A stretch of 64,000 bases of DNA, taken from Alopecurus myosuroides. Taxonomy: Eukaryota; Streptophyta; Magnoliopsida; Poales; Poaceae. This document shows, in pieces, positions 23,941 through 35,463 of this stretch. The translations under genes and the position numbers were made by a program. The notes beneath the pieces were generated by a model. That model saw only the letters and a list, made by a program, of their open reading frames with translations. It did no database searches and had not been told where the DNA came from. Location of the stretch: the NCBI GenBank assembly GCA_028641055.1, contig CM054062.1, positions 176,765,664-176,829,663 on the forward strand. The letters are read 5' to 3'. Numbering within the stretch: the first letter of the stretch is position 1; each line of letters opens with the position of its first letter.

Positions 23941-25088
23941 TCAACCCACTGTGCTATCTTGCTTGTCTTCTCAGCATATTGATCGGTAGAGAAGAGAAGA
24001 TGCTGAGGTCTTCGAGAACAACTGGCACGCTGACCGTGAAGAAGATGACGAGAAGGCCTACGACACGCAGGACACCCTCTGCATCCCGCATGTCTCTCAG
24101 CCTGGTAAGCAACGAGTAGACGCGTCAATCCGGGAATGGTCCGAGGATGACGAAGGTGACCAAGTTCACCTCTTTGCTTACTCGCAACCCCGTCTGACTT
24201 CCTTCTCTGCTTCTAACTCTTCTCTTTCTTCTTCTACTCTGCAGAGGATCCTAAGCTGGAAGGTGACGACGAGGCATTGGAGGTTAACCCTCTGTCTGTG
24301 GCTGCTCCCCCCACTCAGAAGAGGACGGGCAGTGGTGCCCAAGAACCTGCCTCCAAGAAGCCGAAGAAGGGGAAGAAGATCGTCACTGGCACAAGACAAC
24401 CTCCCACCGTCAAAGGGTAGACTACTTCATCCGAGTACCAATCTGTTGCTGCTTCTTGCTACACTTTCTCTGTTTCTTTCTTTCTGATTTGTTTCCTTCT
24501 TCCAGCGAACCTCTGGATGCTGACGCTGCCGCTGCCCCCACTCGTACCACCAAGAGGAAACCCGTCATCGACCTCGAGAAGCTCGTTGAGCTCTCGGATG
24601 GGGACGATGAGCCAGCCCAGCAGGATGGGACACGTGTGCCTTCTCATGTGAAGATAGAAGAAGAAGACGCCGGCGCCGAGAACACGGGCACTGGTGACCA
24701 AGATGCTGAGAATCTGGAGCAGCAGACCTACGCGGACCAGAGTGCGCAGGATGCTGCTCACGACGAGACACTTTCCTCTCCCCCAGCTACCTCAGCTGGG
24801 GAGAATGTTGAACAAGGACCCGAGAACCACGACTGTGCCTCCCTTGAGCGGCAAGACGAGAACCCCGAGCAGCAGGAAGAACAAGCTGCATCTCAAGATG
24901 ACCCCGCGGCCAGGCCGCGGGTAGACCTGATCCCGCTGCCGAGCAGCGGGTTGAGAAGACCGTGGTGGAGCCTGTCCTGCAGGACCAAGTGCCGCCAGAC
25001 GCTGCGCTGGGTAGCCGGCCCCTTGTGCCGCCTACCCAGCAGGCTACTCCACCGACCGCACCAAGCCCTCCACCAACACAGAGCACCA

Positions 25089-25196
25089 CCAAGACTGCAT
25101 CTCAGCAGATGCCTCCTCCCACAACCAAGACTGCATCTCAGCAGATGCCTCCTCCCACAACCAAGACTGCATCTCAGCAGATGCCTCCTCCCACTT
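25089..25196 (+). repeat. Three in-frame copies of a 36-bp unit in the antisense gene
   Basis: Three near-identical 36-base units encode TTKTASQQMPPP. The third unit ends in TS rather than TT. The repeats keep the reading frame and lie in the disordered linker. Confidence 0.92.
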
Positions 25197-27822
25197 CACG
25201 CCAAGTGCCTCCGTCCAAGAAGAACGCCAAGCCTGAAGCCACTACTCTCCGCAAGAATCTGTCGCGCCAGGCTGCGCAGTCTTCAGATCTGATGCCACCC
25301 CTAAGGCACCTACTGCGTCAACCGGAAAACCGGCAGCGAAGCGCACGCAACTCACCATCGGCACTGCTGGTGGATCTGCTGGCCCAGGCGAAGGATCAAG
25401 TGCTGAAGGTGCTGCTCGGGCACAAGGCAGCTGGCCATCATACCTGTTGTCTGTGTCCAAGCAACACAGCATCTCCCTGTCCAAAGGCGAGAAGCGGCTT
25501 TCTACCTTGAAGGGAGGCCAGGACAAGGCAGTGGACGCCAAGCTCAAGGCCAAGAAACCCATTGAGTTCCACTCGCGCGAAGCCGGTGAAGATGAGATAG
25601 AGTCAGAAGGGCTAACCGCGGTCGTGGAACGGGTAGGCTTCATTGACAAGGTCTGGGAGAGTGACGCTCACGGCATCGATAAGTGGAACGGCAACACTCT
25701 GGGCGCAGTGACCATTACCGCGTCGACTGGAACAAGGCCGACCTCGGCAATATTCCAATGACCGTCGCCTCCAACACCTGCATGCTAGCCGGGAAGCTGT
25801 TCGTCCTCCGCAAAGCCGCCGAGGATGTCGAGCAGATATACGCTGTAAGTTTTTCTTGCTTTTTCGAGTTGCCGTTTCTCTTCTCTTCTGTTCTTCTTTT
25901 TCTCCTTAGCCACTCCCCAGTCCCCGAGATTCGGGCCGAGTAGGCGGGTACTCAACCGAGTTGCCGTCTTCTCGGGCCAAATATTGCAAAATTTCTCTAA
26001 CTCCTTTTCTTCTCCTTCACAGAATAGCCTCCTGAAGAGGACCAACCTGTTTCGCCGGCTGCTCTGGAACCACAGCATAGCCAAGAACCGCATCGCGGCC
26101 CTTGAAGACGAACGCAAAGATGATGCTGCGATGGAGCAGGCGGCACTGGACCGTGCTCTCCAAATCTCTGAGATTGAAAGTAAGCTTGTAGCTATTCGGT
26201 TTGTGCGTTTTGTGTTTACGCCCGCGTTTGCTTTTTGCTCTAACTCTGTCTACTCTGTAGGCAAATTCAACGATTGAAGAAGGAGCACGAACACTTCCAT
26301 GTTTTCTCTTCCTCTGTCGAAGCCAAGATCAAGCACCTGGAAGGTGAGTTGCTGACTATTCTATACCTGTGTTTCTCCTTTCACTTGGTTACTCTGCTAA
26401 CGGTGTTGTTCTTCTCGCAGAAGAGTACAAGAAATTCCGGGAGCAGCACGTCAACTACCTGATGCCTGCCGAGGTGAAACAGCAGCTGGAAACCCGAGAA
26501 ATAGAGCTTCAGAAGGAACACGACACAGAGCGTGCCGAGTTTGAGCAGATGCAGGTCCAACTCAAGAGTGCTCTCCAGGAGGCCTTGGACCAAGTTGCCA
26601 AGAAGGAAGAGATCAAGAAAACATCCAAGGCAAGAGAGAAGGCCCTCGAGACGGAACTCGAGGTGTTGAAGAAGCACAACGAGCAGCTCATGCTCCAGGT
26701 CGCCAATGCGCGCAGCAGCGAAGACAGGCACATTGCCGATGAGGAGGACTGGAAGATAAAGCTGGACGCGCTACTCGTTGACCTTCAAAGTGAGTTTACG
26801 CTTCTCTGTACTTGGCTGTTTCTTTTTTCTTCCGCTTGGCTTGCTTTTCTTCTCATCTTTTCCATCTGGTTTCATCTCTTCTTTGCCTCTGATTCCAACC
26901 CTTGCTGATTTATCTTTCAGATATCTTCCCTGATCTCTGTGCTGCTGGCGTGCCTGCTCTGACTAAGGCAAGGGAACTCCGTGCTACATCCGGTTTGCCC
27001 ACTGATACCAAGTCTACCATCGGTGACAATCTTGCAAACATCAAGTCGCAGCTCCGCCAACTCTCAGGCTTGGGCACCACCATGGTGTCCACAGCCTACC
27101 AGCTGCACGACTTGTTCTGGCCTGATGAGGATGCGCCCAACACCTTTTGCGAGATCGCTAAGAAGCTGGACGGCGTGAAGGCCGAGTTGAAGAAGTGGCG
27201 CGCTTCCGTAGCTCGGGAAGGAGCTGATGAGTTGCTTCACTTCATCTGTAGCTGGTACGAGAACCTCAACCTTGACAGGATCCTCGAGATGCGCCAAGAC
27301 TCCAAGTGGTCCAAGGATCCCAACTGCGTTGCTCGCCGCAAGGCCGTAGCCTACGAGGTATCCTCCTATGCGGACACCGCCAACTACATCGACGGCCTCC
27401 CCGAGCCAGACACTGAGGTAGAAAGCGAGGACGACGATGAAGATGAGGACACCGAGTCGGAGGACTTGAGTGTTTTCGAAGAAGGTTCCGCCAAGGGAGG
27501 ATCCGGGAAGGGGAAGGCCAAGGTTGATGCAGAAGCCGAGGAGCCGGAAGCCAAGACCCAGGAGGCCACCATCACCACCGAGATGGTGATCCAGCAAGCT
27601 GCTCCCGAGTTGGGCTCGACTTCTGGTGCGGCTCCTGACGCCACGGCGCTACTCAGGAGCCAGTCTACTGCATCCACCTCGGCCACCGATCCCATCTATG
27701 TCTCCACGGCCACCTTTGACCAAGCCACCAAGATGGACATCGACGCTGATGCCGAGAAGGCCGACGCCGAGAAGACTGCTGCGGACAACACTGCCACTGC
27801 TGACGACACTGCTGCTGCCTGA

Positions 27823-28472
27823 AACTTTATCTTTAACTTTCATCAGATCCCCGGGATGTCGGGTGCAAATGTATCCACACAATTATTGTTTTCGTTGCTA
27901 CTCAGTTTTATTCAGTTTGAAGTTTGATACACTATATTTGAGCAACACTGGCTCGATGCCGGGTTGCGTTATTATGCAAGTCCCCGAGTCACATTTTTTA
28001 TCCGCTCTCTCTTTTCGTCTCAGCTCTTACCTGCCACTTGTGGCTTTTTTGGTAGTCGAGTCACAAGATGTCAAAGATTAAGTTTCAAATACTTAGCCAC
28101 TTAGAAACATTCATAGTAACGCTGCCCACCACTTAGCCGAAAAAAGTTAACAAAAAACAGTAAAGAACGCTCTACTCGGTTCCTGCACTCCTTTTTTCCT
28201 TAGTCATTTTTCGTGTGCTCATTGACCTCTGGCTTGTTCTCTTGCTTGCCATGAAGCCGGGTTTCGGACAGCAGCAGAGTCGAAGAGTTGGCCCTTAGGT
28301 TTAAACACAGTACTAAATGTACTTATGAAATTCTAAGCAGAGCAACCGAGTAGACAAAGGTAAAACAGAAATAGAACAACACAGAACAAGTTTGGGCAAA
28401 GGCAGTCCCCGAGTTTGAATTCGGAGTGTCGACTAGAATTTTAACTCGGGTGAGGATACATACACATTTTTC
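27823..28472. other. Convergent spacer between the antisense gene and pol of Tat-1
   Basis: A 650-base region where both transcripts must end. AT-rich, with scattered GTCCCCGAGT motifs (27981, 28406). No frames of note. Poly(A) signals could be on either strand; none is decisive. Confidence 0.5.
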
Positions 28473-30562
28473 TCATGAATGAAAGCGGCAAAGTAGAGCT
28501 ACATTCCAGGGGCGCTTAGATTCCTCTCCTGCTCTATCCGGCATGTTCTTATGGGGTGCCCGTGCGTCAACCAGGTAGTACGCATCATTGTGCAGAGCCT
28601 TGCTCACAATGAATGGCCCTTCCCACGGAGGAGATAACTTGTGCATTCCGGATGTGCGCTGCACAAGCCTAATGACCATGTCTCCTTCTCTGAAAACCCT
28701 TGGGTTCACTTTCCGGCTGTGATAACGCCTCAAGTTTTGCTGGTAAACAGCTAAACGTGATAGAGTAAGCTCTCTTGCTTCTTCTAGCAGGTCAACGTCA
28801 TTTTCTCGAGCTTCTCTCGCCTCCGCCTCCGTGTAGAGGGTTACTCAGGGCGAGTCATGCTCTAGGTCAGTTGGCAACACGGCCTCAGCTCCATAAACCA
28901 GGAAGAATGGTGTGTAGCTGGTTGACCGGTTAGGGGTAGTCCTTAGACTCCACAACACCGCTGGAAACTCGTCTAGCCAACACCCAGGTGTTTTCAGCAG
29001 TGGCTCAATCAGCCTTGGCTTTATGCCGGATAGCACCATGCCATTTGGTCTTTCAACTTGCCCATTGGATGCGGGATGCGCAATAGATGCAACATCTAGC
29101 CGGATGTGCTTATCTCTGCAGAACTTTGCAAAGGCACCATTAGCGAAATTTGTGCCATTATCCGTGATGATGCTGTGCGGGTAGCCGTATCTCAGGATCA
29201 CATCCTTCATAAACTCACAGTTGTGGCTCCATCGCACTTCCGAATAGGCTTCACTTCAATCCACTTGGTGAACTTGTCCACCATGACCAGAATGTGAGTC
29301 ATGTTGCCTCTAGCCGGCTTGAAGGGGCCAACCATATCCAAACACCAAACAGCAAACGGCCAAGTAATGGGAATGGTCTTCAACTCGGAAGCAGGCATAT
29401 GAATCTTACTTGCGAATCTCTGGCAGCCGTTGCACTTTCTCACAATATCTTCAGCTTGCTTCAAGGCAGTGAGCCAAAAGAAGCCATGCCGAAAGGCCTT
29501 GTTGACCAGAGCCCGAGAAGAGGCGTGATGTCCGCATTCTCCTTGATGTATCTCCACCAATATTTCTTCTCCTTCTTCTGGTTCCACACAGCGTTGCAAC
29601 ATGCCAGTAGGACTTCTTCTATGCAGCGCTTCTCTGAAGATGGTGTACCCCTTGGATCTTCTCTGAATTTGCCTTGCGGTAACCTCATCAGCTGGTAGGG
29701 TGCCGTCCTTTAGAAAGGATAATATGGGCATAGCCCAACTCGGTGTCTCTCGCGTGGGAAACACTGGTTCGTCCACTTCCATTGGAACAACCGCCACTGC
29801 CTCTTCGTTGTTGAGGACGAGGTCACGAGTCCCCGAGCATCCAGCAAGGACCCCCTCGATGAACGCGACAGTCCCCGAGTTAGGAGGGGCAGTCCCCGAG
29901 TAAGGAGGGACAGTCCCCGGGTTGCAGGCGCCAGTCCCCGGGATGGAGACTGCAGTCCCCGGGTTCTCTTTTGCACCCTCCCAGTCAATCTCCATGGGAA
30001 CAGCTTCTTCGCCTGGCAGAGAAGGAACGAATATAGACTCCGAGTTGGGGGATGGCTTGATAGACGGCTTTCTCAAATGCTCCAAGGCAATCCCAGCTGG
30101 GATGGACTGCCGAGAAGACCCCAACTTGGACAGCTCATCAGCTGCTTCATTCTCTGCCATGTGTATGTGTTGGAACTCGCAGCCTTCAAAATATCCAGTC
30201 ATAGTTTGCACCAGGAACCGATATGCTGCCATGTTGGCATCCAGAGCATCCCAAGTACCAGAAACTTGATGCACAACCAGATCTGAGTCGCCATAGCATA
30301 TAATGCGCTGCACACCAACTTTCTTGGCTACTCTCAATCGGTGCACCACAACTTCATACTCTGCTACATTGTTGGATGCCTTGAAGTGGATCTGCAGCAC
30401 ATACTTGAGTTGGTCTCGCTTGGGTGAAGTGAGCACCATGCCAGCACCAAGGCCTTCCTTCACTTTGGAGCCATCAAAATGCATCTTCCAGTAATTGGTT
30501 TCCGGCAAGGGAGGCTCATACTGCACCTCGGCCCAATCCACCAGAAAATCTGCCAAGATCTA
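28473..30562 (-). pseudogene. Tat-1 pol: second RNase H and integrase, broken
   Basis: After a TAG at 30560-30562 the frame resumes with the archaeal-type RNase H: MHFDGSKVKEGLGAG, NNVAEYE, CYGDSDLVVHQ, NEAADELSKLG. A Pro-Gly-Thr minisatellite linker follows, then the integrase zinc finger (H-H ... CNGCQ near 29430) and the core with WCLDMVGPF, ITDNGTNF and NGQVERPN, which give the D, D, E triad. A frameshift near 29230 falls inside the integrase core, and TGA at 28845 interrupts the C-terminal part. The end reads PWNVALLCRFHS. The integrase inserts element cDNA into the genome; this copy cannot be made in one piece. Confidence 0.85.
29835..29970 (-). repeat. Minisatellite inside pol, GCAGTCCCCGAGT-type unit
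   Basis: About five units of 24-27 bases centred on CAGTCCCCGAGT or CAGTCCCCGGGT. On the coding strand they read as (P/S)GT repeats in frame. They sit between the second RNase H and the integrase, a linker where extra sequence is tolerated. Confidence 0.85.
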
Positions 30563-31851
30563 TGACTTGATGGCTTCTCTTCTTGCATACAAAGGAGCGT
30601 ATGCGGCCAGCTCAATCGCCCACTTGGCTACTCTGCCACTTGCTTCCTTGTTGCCCATGATATCCGAGATGGGAGCAGAACTCACCACTGTGACGGGATG
30701 CTCTTGGAAATAGTGCTTCAGCTTCTTGGCGCCCAGGTACACGCCGTAAGTCATCTTCTGGTAATGCGGGTAGTTCTGCTTGGAGCTGGATAGCACCTCA
30801 CTGAGATAATATACTGGCCGCTGCACAGTCTTGCCTTCCTCTTCTCGCTCCACCACAATCACCACACTGACTACTCGGTTGGTAGCCGCAATGTATAGCA
30901 GCATAGGCTCTTTGGGTAGCGGACTAGCCAAGATGGCAGTGCTACCCAGCATCACCTTCAGCTCCTTGAATGCCACATCAGCTTGTGGTGTCCAGACAAA
31001 CTTGTCACTTTTCTTCATCAATTGACATAGAGGCAAGGCCTTCTCGCCCATTCTGCCAAGAAGCGGCTCAGAGATGCCAAGCAACCAGTGAATTTCTGCA
31101 CATCCTTCAGGGATCTCGGCAAAGACATGCTCTCAATAGCTTTTATCTTTGAAGGATTGGCCTCAATGCCCCGAATGGATACCAAGAAGCCGAGTAGCTT
31201 GCCAGCCGGGACGCCAAAGGTGCATTTAGACGGATTCAGCTTCATTCTGTACTTGCGCAAGTTGGCAAAAGTTTCCTCAAGGTAACTAAGCAGAGTATGT
31301 GTTTTATTCGTTTTGATGACAATGTCATCTACGTACACCTGCACATTCTTGCCAATTTGATCATGCAAGCATTTCTGCATGCATCTCTGCTAAGTAACCC
31401 CAGCATTCCGCAACCCAAAGTACATGACACGATAGCAATAAGCCCCGTACGGGGTAATGAAAGCAATCTTTATTTGATCAGCAGGGTTGAGAGCTATCTG
31501 ATGAAAGCCAGAGTAGGCATCTATGAAAGACAAAAGCTCACAACCAGAAGTGGAATCGATCACCTGATCTATTCGGGGTAGCGGAAAGGGATCCTTGGGG
31601 CAGGCCTTGTTCAGGTCGATGTAGTCGACGCACATGCGCCACGCGGTATCGGCCTTGGGGTCCTCCTTCTTCTTCTCGACCATAACCGGGTTGGCTAGCC
31701 AGTCCGGATGCAAAACCTCCATGATAAAGTTGCTTATCAGCAACTTGGTGATCTGATCACCGATAGCTTTCCTTCTCTCATCTCCGAAGCGGCGCATAGC
31801 TTGCTTCACTGGCTTGGCATCATGCCGCACATGTAGCGAGTGCTCAACCAA
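30560..31851 (-). pseudogene. Tat-1 pol: reverse transcriptase and first RNase H, broken
   Basis: RT motifs in order: PVMVEKKKED, WRMCVDYIDLNKACPKDPFP, LSFIDAYSGFHQI, then YVDDIVIKT with the catalytic YVDD, and GKLLGFLVSIRGIEANPSKI. The connection/RNase H part follows (PVYYLSEVLSSSKQNYPHYQ, AKKLKHYFQEHPVTV). A stop at 31390-31392 interrupts RT. A frameshift between about 31050 and 31085 breaks the join to the RNase H. RT copies element RNA into DNA in the cytoplasmic particle. Confidence 0.9.
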
Positions 31852-32822
31852 CTCCCTCGGGACACCTGGCAGATCCTCATTGGACCATGCAAAGACATCC
31901 CGATTCTCACGGAGGAAGTGGATGAGCTCGCTTTCCTATTTCTCTCCCAACCCTGCGCCAATGATGGCAACACAGTCTGGGAACTCGGGGTCGACCTGGA
32001 CCTTCTTCGTCTCCTGGGACGCCTGGAATGCCGTCCCGTACTGGGAACTCGGCATGCCGGGCGCACCACCTTGCGCTGCTTGCGCCATAGCCACCACCTC
32101 ATGTATCTTCTTCTTCTCGGCAATAATAACCATGGACTCCGCCAATTGAGAACCAGCAGAAGTACACTCCAGAGATCTCTTGTAATCACCAGAGATGGTG
32201 ATGACTCCATTGGGACCAGGGATCTTCATCTTCAGGTAGGCAGCATGGGTAGAGGCCATGGACTTGCTGAGAGCAGGCCTACCGAGTAGAGCATGGTAGG
32301 GGCTCTGATGATCAACTATCTCGAACTGCAGGCTCTCTGTGCGGCAGTTCTCCCTGGTACCGAATAGAACATCGATCCAGACACGGCCAATTGGAAAGCA
32401 AGATACTCCTGGCACAATGCAGTGGAAAGTGGTCCTGCTGGGTAGCAACATGTTTTAGGCCATACCGAGCTTCTCTAGCGTGTCCCTGTACACGATGTTG
32501 ATGCTGCTGCCGTTGTCAATCGGCACCTTGCTGAACCTGACATTCTTCTGAGTACCCAAGAAGGTGGGATCCACCACCAAAGCATAGCTACCCGGGTTGG
32601 GCATCACCCTAGGATGATCAGCTCTGGACCATGTGATCTCTTGGTTGCACCAGTGCAGGTAGTGAGGTACAGCAGGGATCACAGCATTGACCTCCATCGC
32701 GCGCCTTTGCAGTGACTGCTTGTCGGCGGGCTCGGAGGTGAAGATCATGTAGCTCTCGTGGTGCTCCTGGTACTGGTTGCGTCCTTCTGCACCATTGTTG
32801 CCGTTGTCGTCGTTGTTGTTCC

Positions 32823-32865
<43 letters not shown>

Positions 32866-33033
32866 GCGGTTGTTGTTGTTGACGAAGTTGCGGTTACCAT
32901 TGTTGTTGAAGTTGCGGTTGCCGTTGTTGTAGTTGCGGTTGGCTCCTAAAGCCACATGGTTCACATTCTCTCTTCTCGGAAATACTGGAGGCCTGGGAGA
33001 AGCTGCTCGAGTAGGCTGCACGTTGGCATTCAC
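31852..33033 (-). pseudogene. Tat-1 pol: aspartic protease region, broken
   Basis: IDNGSSINIVY near 32510 has the form of the protease active site (D-x-G-S-S), and YHALLGRP near 32290 is the family's second signature. In-frame stops at 32455-32457 and 31936-31938 interrupt it. The protease would process the Gag-Pol polyprotein. The frame continues from Gag without a shift. Confidence 0.8.
32785..32940 (-). repeat. Trinucleotide (GTT)n tract encoding poly-Asn in Gag-Pol
   Basis: About 14 near-perfect GTT units (32816-32866) within a longer GTT-rich stretch. On the coding strand it is AAC repeated, giving an Asn run flanked by NRNF repeats, between the Gag zinc-knuckle-like site and the protease. 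The same tract produces spurious poly-Val frames on the plus strand. Confidence 0.92.
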
Positions 33034-33081
33034 AGCTGGCAGAGGAGGAGGAGGGGGCAGGCCCTCATTCTTGATCTCGTC

Positions 33082-35463
33082 CTACCAGCTGCATTGCCGA
33101 GTAGTGTGGTTGGCAGGTCTACCCGGATGCCAAGTATGGAAGCTGCAAGGCCCAACCTTCATGTCCTCAAAGACGAAGTTCTGAACAACACCCGAGTTGC
33201 CGCTACCCTGCTGGGGAGCATTGTACGGCTTCTTGATGCCTTGGCCCTGATTCTGGTTCTGCCCGTACTGGGCTCCAGCAGTTTTCTGCCTCTGGCTACA
33301 CCCAGCAGCTGTAGTCACAGCATTCACCTCCTCGGGATCATACCGAGTATCAATCCGGTCGCCTCTGCGCTTGTTGTGGAAATCATTGCACCTGTTGCCA
33401 TCATAGTTCATCCTTCTCGGCTCAGCAGAGTCAAGAAGAGGCTGAGTTGGGTCGCCGAGTGCGTAAGTACTCGGCATCTCTCTCTGTAGCTTCTGCCACA
33501 ACATGCTGCCATGCTTGCAGCCCTGAGAAAATCAAGTAATGGCCTAGGCCTCATTCACACCTTCACAGGTGTTCCTCAGAGTGCTCCACCGAGTAAGATA
33601 CTCGCGGTCAGTCTCCTCTTCCCGCTGCTTGCAAGCGGACAGTTGATGCGGCCTATTCGGCCTCTGGTAAGTGCTTGTGAAGTTGCTGACGAAGGCTTCC
33701 GCGAAGTCTAGCCAGCAGTTGATGCTGTGCTTGGGCAGGGTGTTGAGCCAAGTTCTTGCTGGACCTTCTAGCATCTGCGGTATATACCGCACAGCCCATC
33801 TCCGGTTGCCACCTGCAATGTGCACGGCTGTGACATAGTCATTTAGCCAATCTTCTGGCTTGGTGCTGCCATTGTAGAACTTGGTCCCCCTGGTCAGCTG
33901 AAACTGCTTCACAGATGGCTCATCCATGATGCGATGACCAAAACACTCTGGACCAGGCGGCCCCTTGTTCTCGAGTTGCGCAGACCGATTAATCCGGTCC
34001 AGCGTGTACCTGGCATCACTGGGCTCCAGCACGCGCTCACCCACGCGATCAGTTACATCTCTTGGATCAGCATAGCCGGCTAGCCCCATCGCCGAGTAGC
34101 CATCATCATATCTGTTCACCTGCACAACTGCGGGCTGCACCGCCGGGTTGGCTGCTGGCGCAGCCGCACGCGGCTGTGCAGCAGGTGGCTGCTGCGTCCT
34201 TTGCCGAGTAGGCTGAGCGACCTGATGCCGTGAAGGGCCTGGACGATCTCCATCTCGCGTCTTGCTGTGAGCTTTATGAGCTTGATAGCTTGCTCCTGCA
34301 GTAGTGTGTTTCTGACCGGACTGTCGCGGCACAGCGTGCTGTTTTTTGGCGACAGCCGGGTCGTACACCTGCATCTGTCTATCTTTCCCGGAGTACACAC
34401 TCCGATCCCTCTCACGGCTGGGATGCGGCGATGAGGCCTGATCATTAGATCTGACCGCACGCGAGTGCACAACCTGAGAAGCGCCAGCACCCGGATTGGC
34501 TTTCCGGAAGTCCTCGTTCTGCCTAGCAGCTTCTAGAACTAACTCATTGAGCCTGTCCTGCTCCCTAATGCGCGCGTCGCCAGCGAGATGCGGCAACTCA
34601 GCAGCTACAGCCTCTGCAGCTCTAAGGGTTTTGGCGGGGGTGCTGTACTTGAGCCTAGTGGTAGCGGTGTTTTGGCTTGCAGACTGGCTAGCGTTCTCAC
34701 CAACTACCGCCATCTTGGCGCCTAAGTTGCGACGAGTAGTGCCTAGCTTGACAGGCCTCCTAATCACAGGCGTAAAGCCGTGGGCCCTGTTGTACTCGTT
34801 CTGGTCTAGGTTAAGCTCGAGCCTAACCTTTTCCAGCTCCAGCTGCTCCGCGAGCAGCGCTTGACGCTGCTGGTCGAGTTGCGCCTTCATGGTCATGAGC
34901 TCGAGCTCGGTGGGAGGCGGCATGCCCACTCGCACGGCGGATGCCGGTATCGTCGATGTCGTAGAAGGAGGGATGTAGCCCGGGATGTTGTGAGGCGCGT
35001 CGTAGGGCTTGTGAGTTCTCGGGGCCTCGCTTGGGCCAGCAAGCTCCTCGATGACTGCCGCGGTTGCGGCTGCGCCCTTCCCGGCAGCGATAGCCGGGCA
35101 AGTCATCAGCACCTCCACGTTGTCCGCAGAGCAGCCGGTTGGCCTTCCGTGGGCAGCGAGGACAGTAGGAGGATCCTCCGCGACGAGCACCAGCTCTTGG
35201 TACTCGCGGACGACGGTGGTGGCGACGTAGACGAGGTGCGAGCCGAAGGAAAGCACCGAGCCGCCCTCCGGCATGGGCCTGCCGCCGAAATCGCCGACGT
35301 TGTCGGTGACGAGGTTGAAGGAGCCGAATCTGTGGACAAGGCCACAGACCACGCGCTCCCCAGTAGCAAAAATGAGTCCCGTCCGAACATGGACTCCAGC
35401 CAACGCCGCTGGTTGCCCCACGGTGGGCGCCAACTGTCGTGGTGGTGTCACGGCAGATGCCAT
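33082..35463 (-). pseudogene. Tat-1 gag, broken
   Basis: Structural protein of the intracellular particle. A long frame of about 640 codons runs from 35463 to a TAG at 33544. It has a low-complexity first half and then the retrotransposon Gag core (FYNGSTKPEDWLNDY, ARTWLNTLPKHSINCWLDF, AFVSNFTSTYQRP). After stops at 33544 and 33532 the same frame continues to a zinc-knuckle-like CX2HX9HX4C (CSFH ... NHTTRQC) near 33100, then TAG at 33082. The first ATG lies inside the LTR and the frame is open through the primer site, so the true start may be further in. Several stops look like CAG or CAA changed by C to T. Confidence 0.85.
35415..35432 (-). promoter_or_regulatory. Primer binding site of Tat-1, tRNA-Lys type
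   Basis: On the minus strand TGGCGCCCACCGTGGGGC, two bases after the 5' LTR. It complements the 3' end of plant tRNA-Lys(CUU) including CCA, and marks where minus-strand DNA synthesis starts. Confidence 0.88.

Larger units (their letters stand above)
22771..27822 (+). pseudogene. Antisense accessory gene of Tat-1 (Transposase_28-like, spliced), decayed
   Basis: Eight exons can be traced by GT-AG borders: 22771-23693, 23975-24104, 24245-24416, 24506-25844, 26023-26179, 26261-26343, 26421-26789, 26921-27822. Exon 1 carries the family core (GLPISDFF, then GLQPHHLPPNS, then AFLGVYPTVHTWARYFFLRK), which matches my recollection of PF04195, putative gypsy-type transposon. Exon 4 is an acidic, Pro/Gln-rich linker with three copies of TTKTASQQMPPP. 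Exons 5-7 form a coiled coil. Exon 8 is a helical domain with an Asp/Glu-rich tail. The function is unknown; the related Grande protein was reported to be nuclear. Damage: a one-base loss near 23005, TAG at 23427, a stop in exon 2, frameshifts near 24950, 25290 and 25750, and a frame problem at exon 6. Its 3' end faces pol 650 bases away. Confidence 0.75.

Noticed and set aside
32758..32949. Plus-strand poly-Val protein
   Set aside because: It is the complement of the (GTT)n tract that encodes Asn in Gag-Pol.
33544..35463. Tat-1 gag as an intact host gene
   Set aside because: It lies between LTR and protease in the right order, and has the retrotransposon Gag core and in-frame stops.
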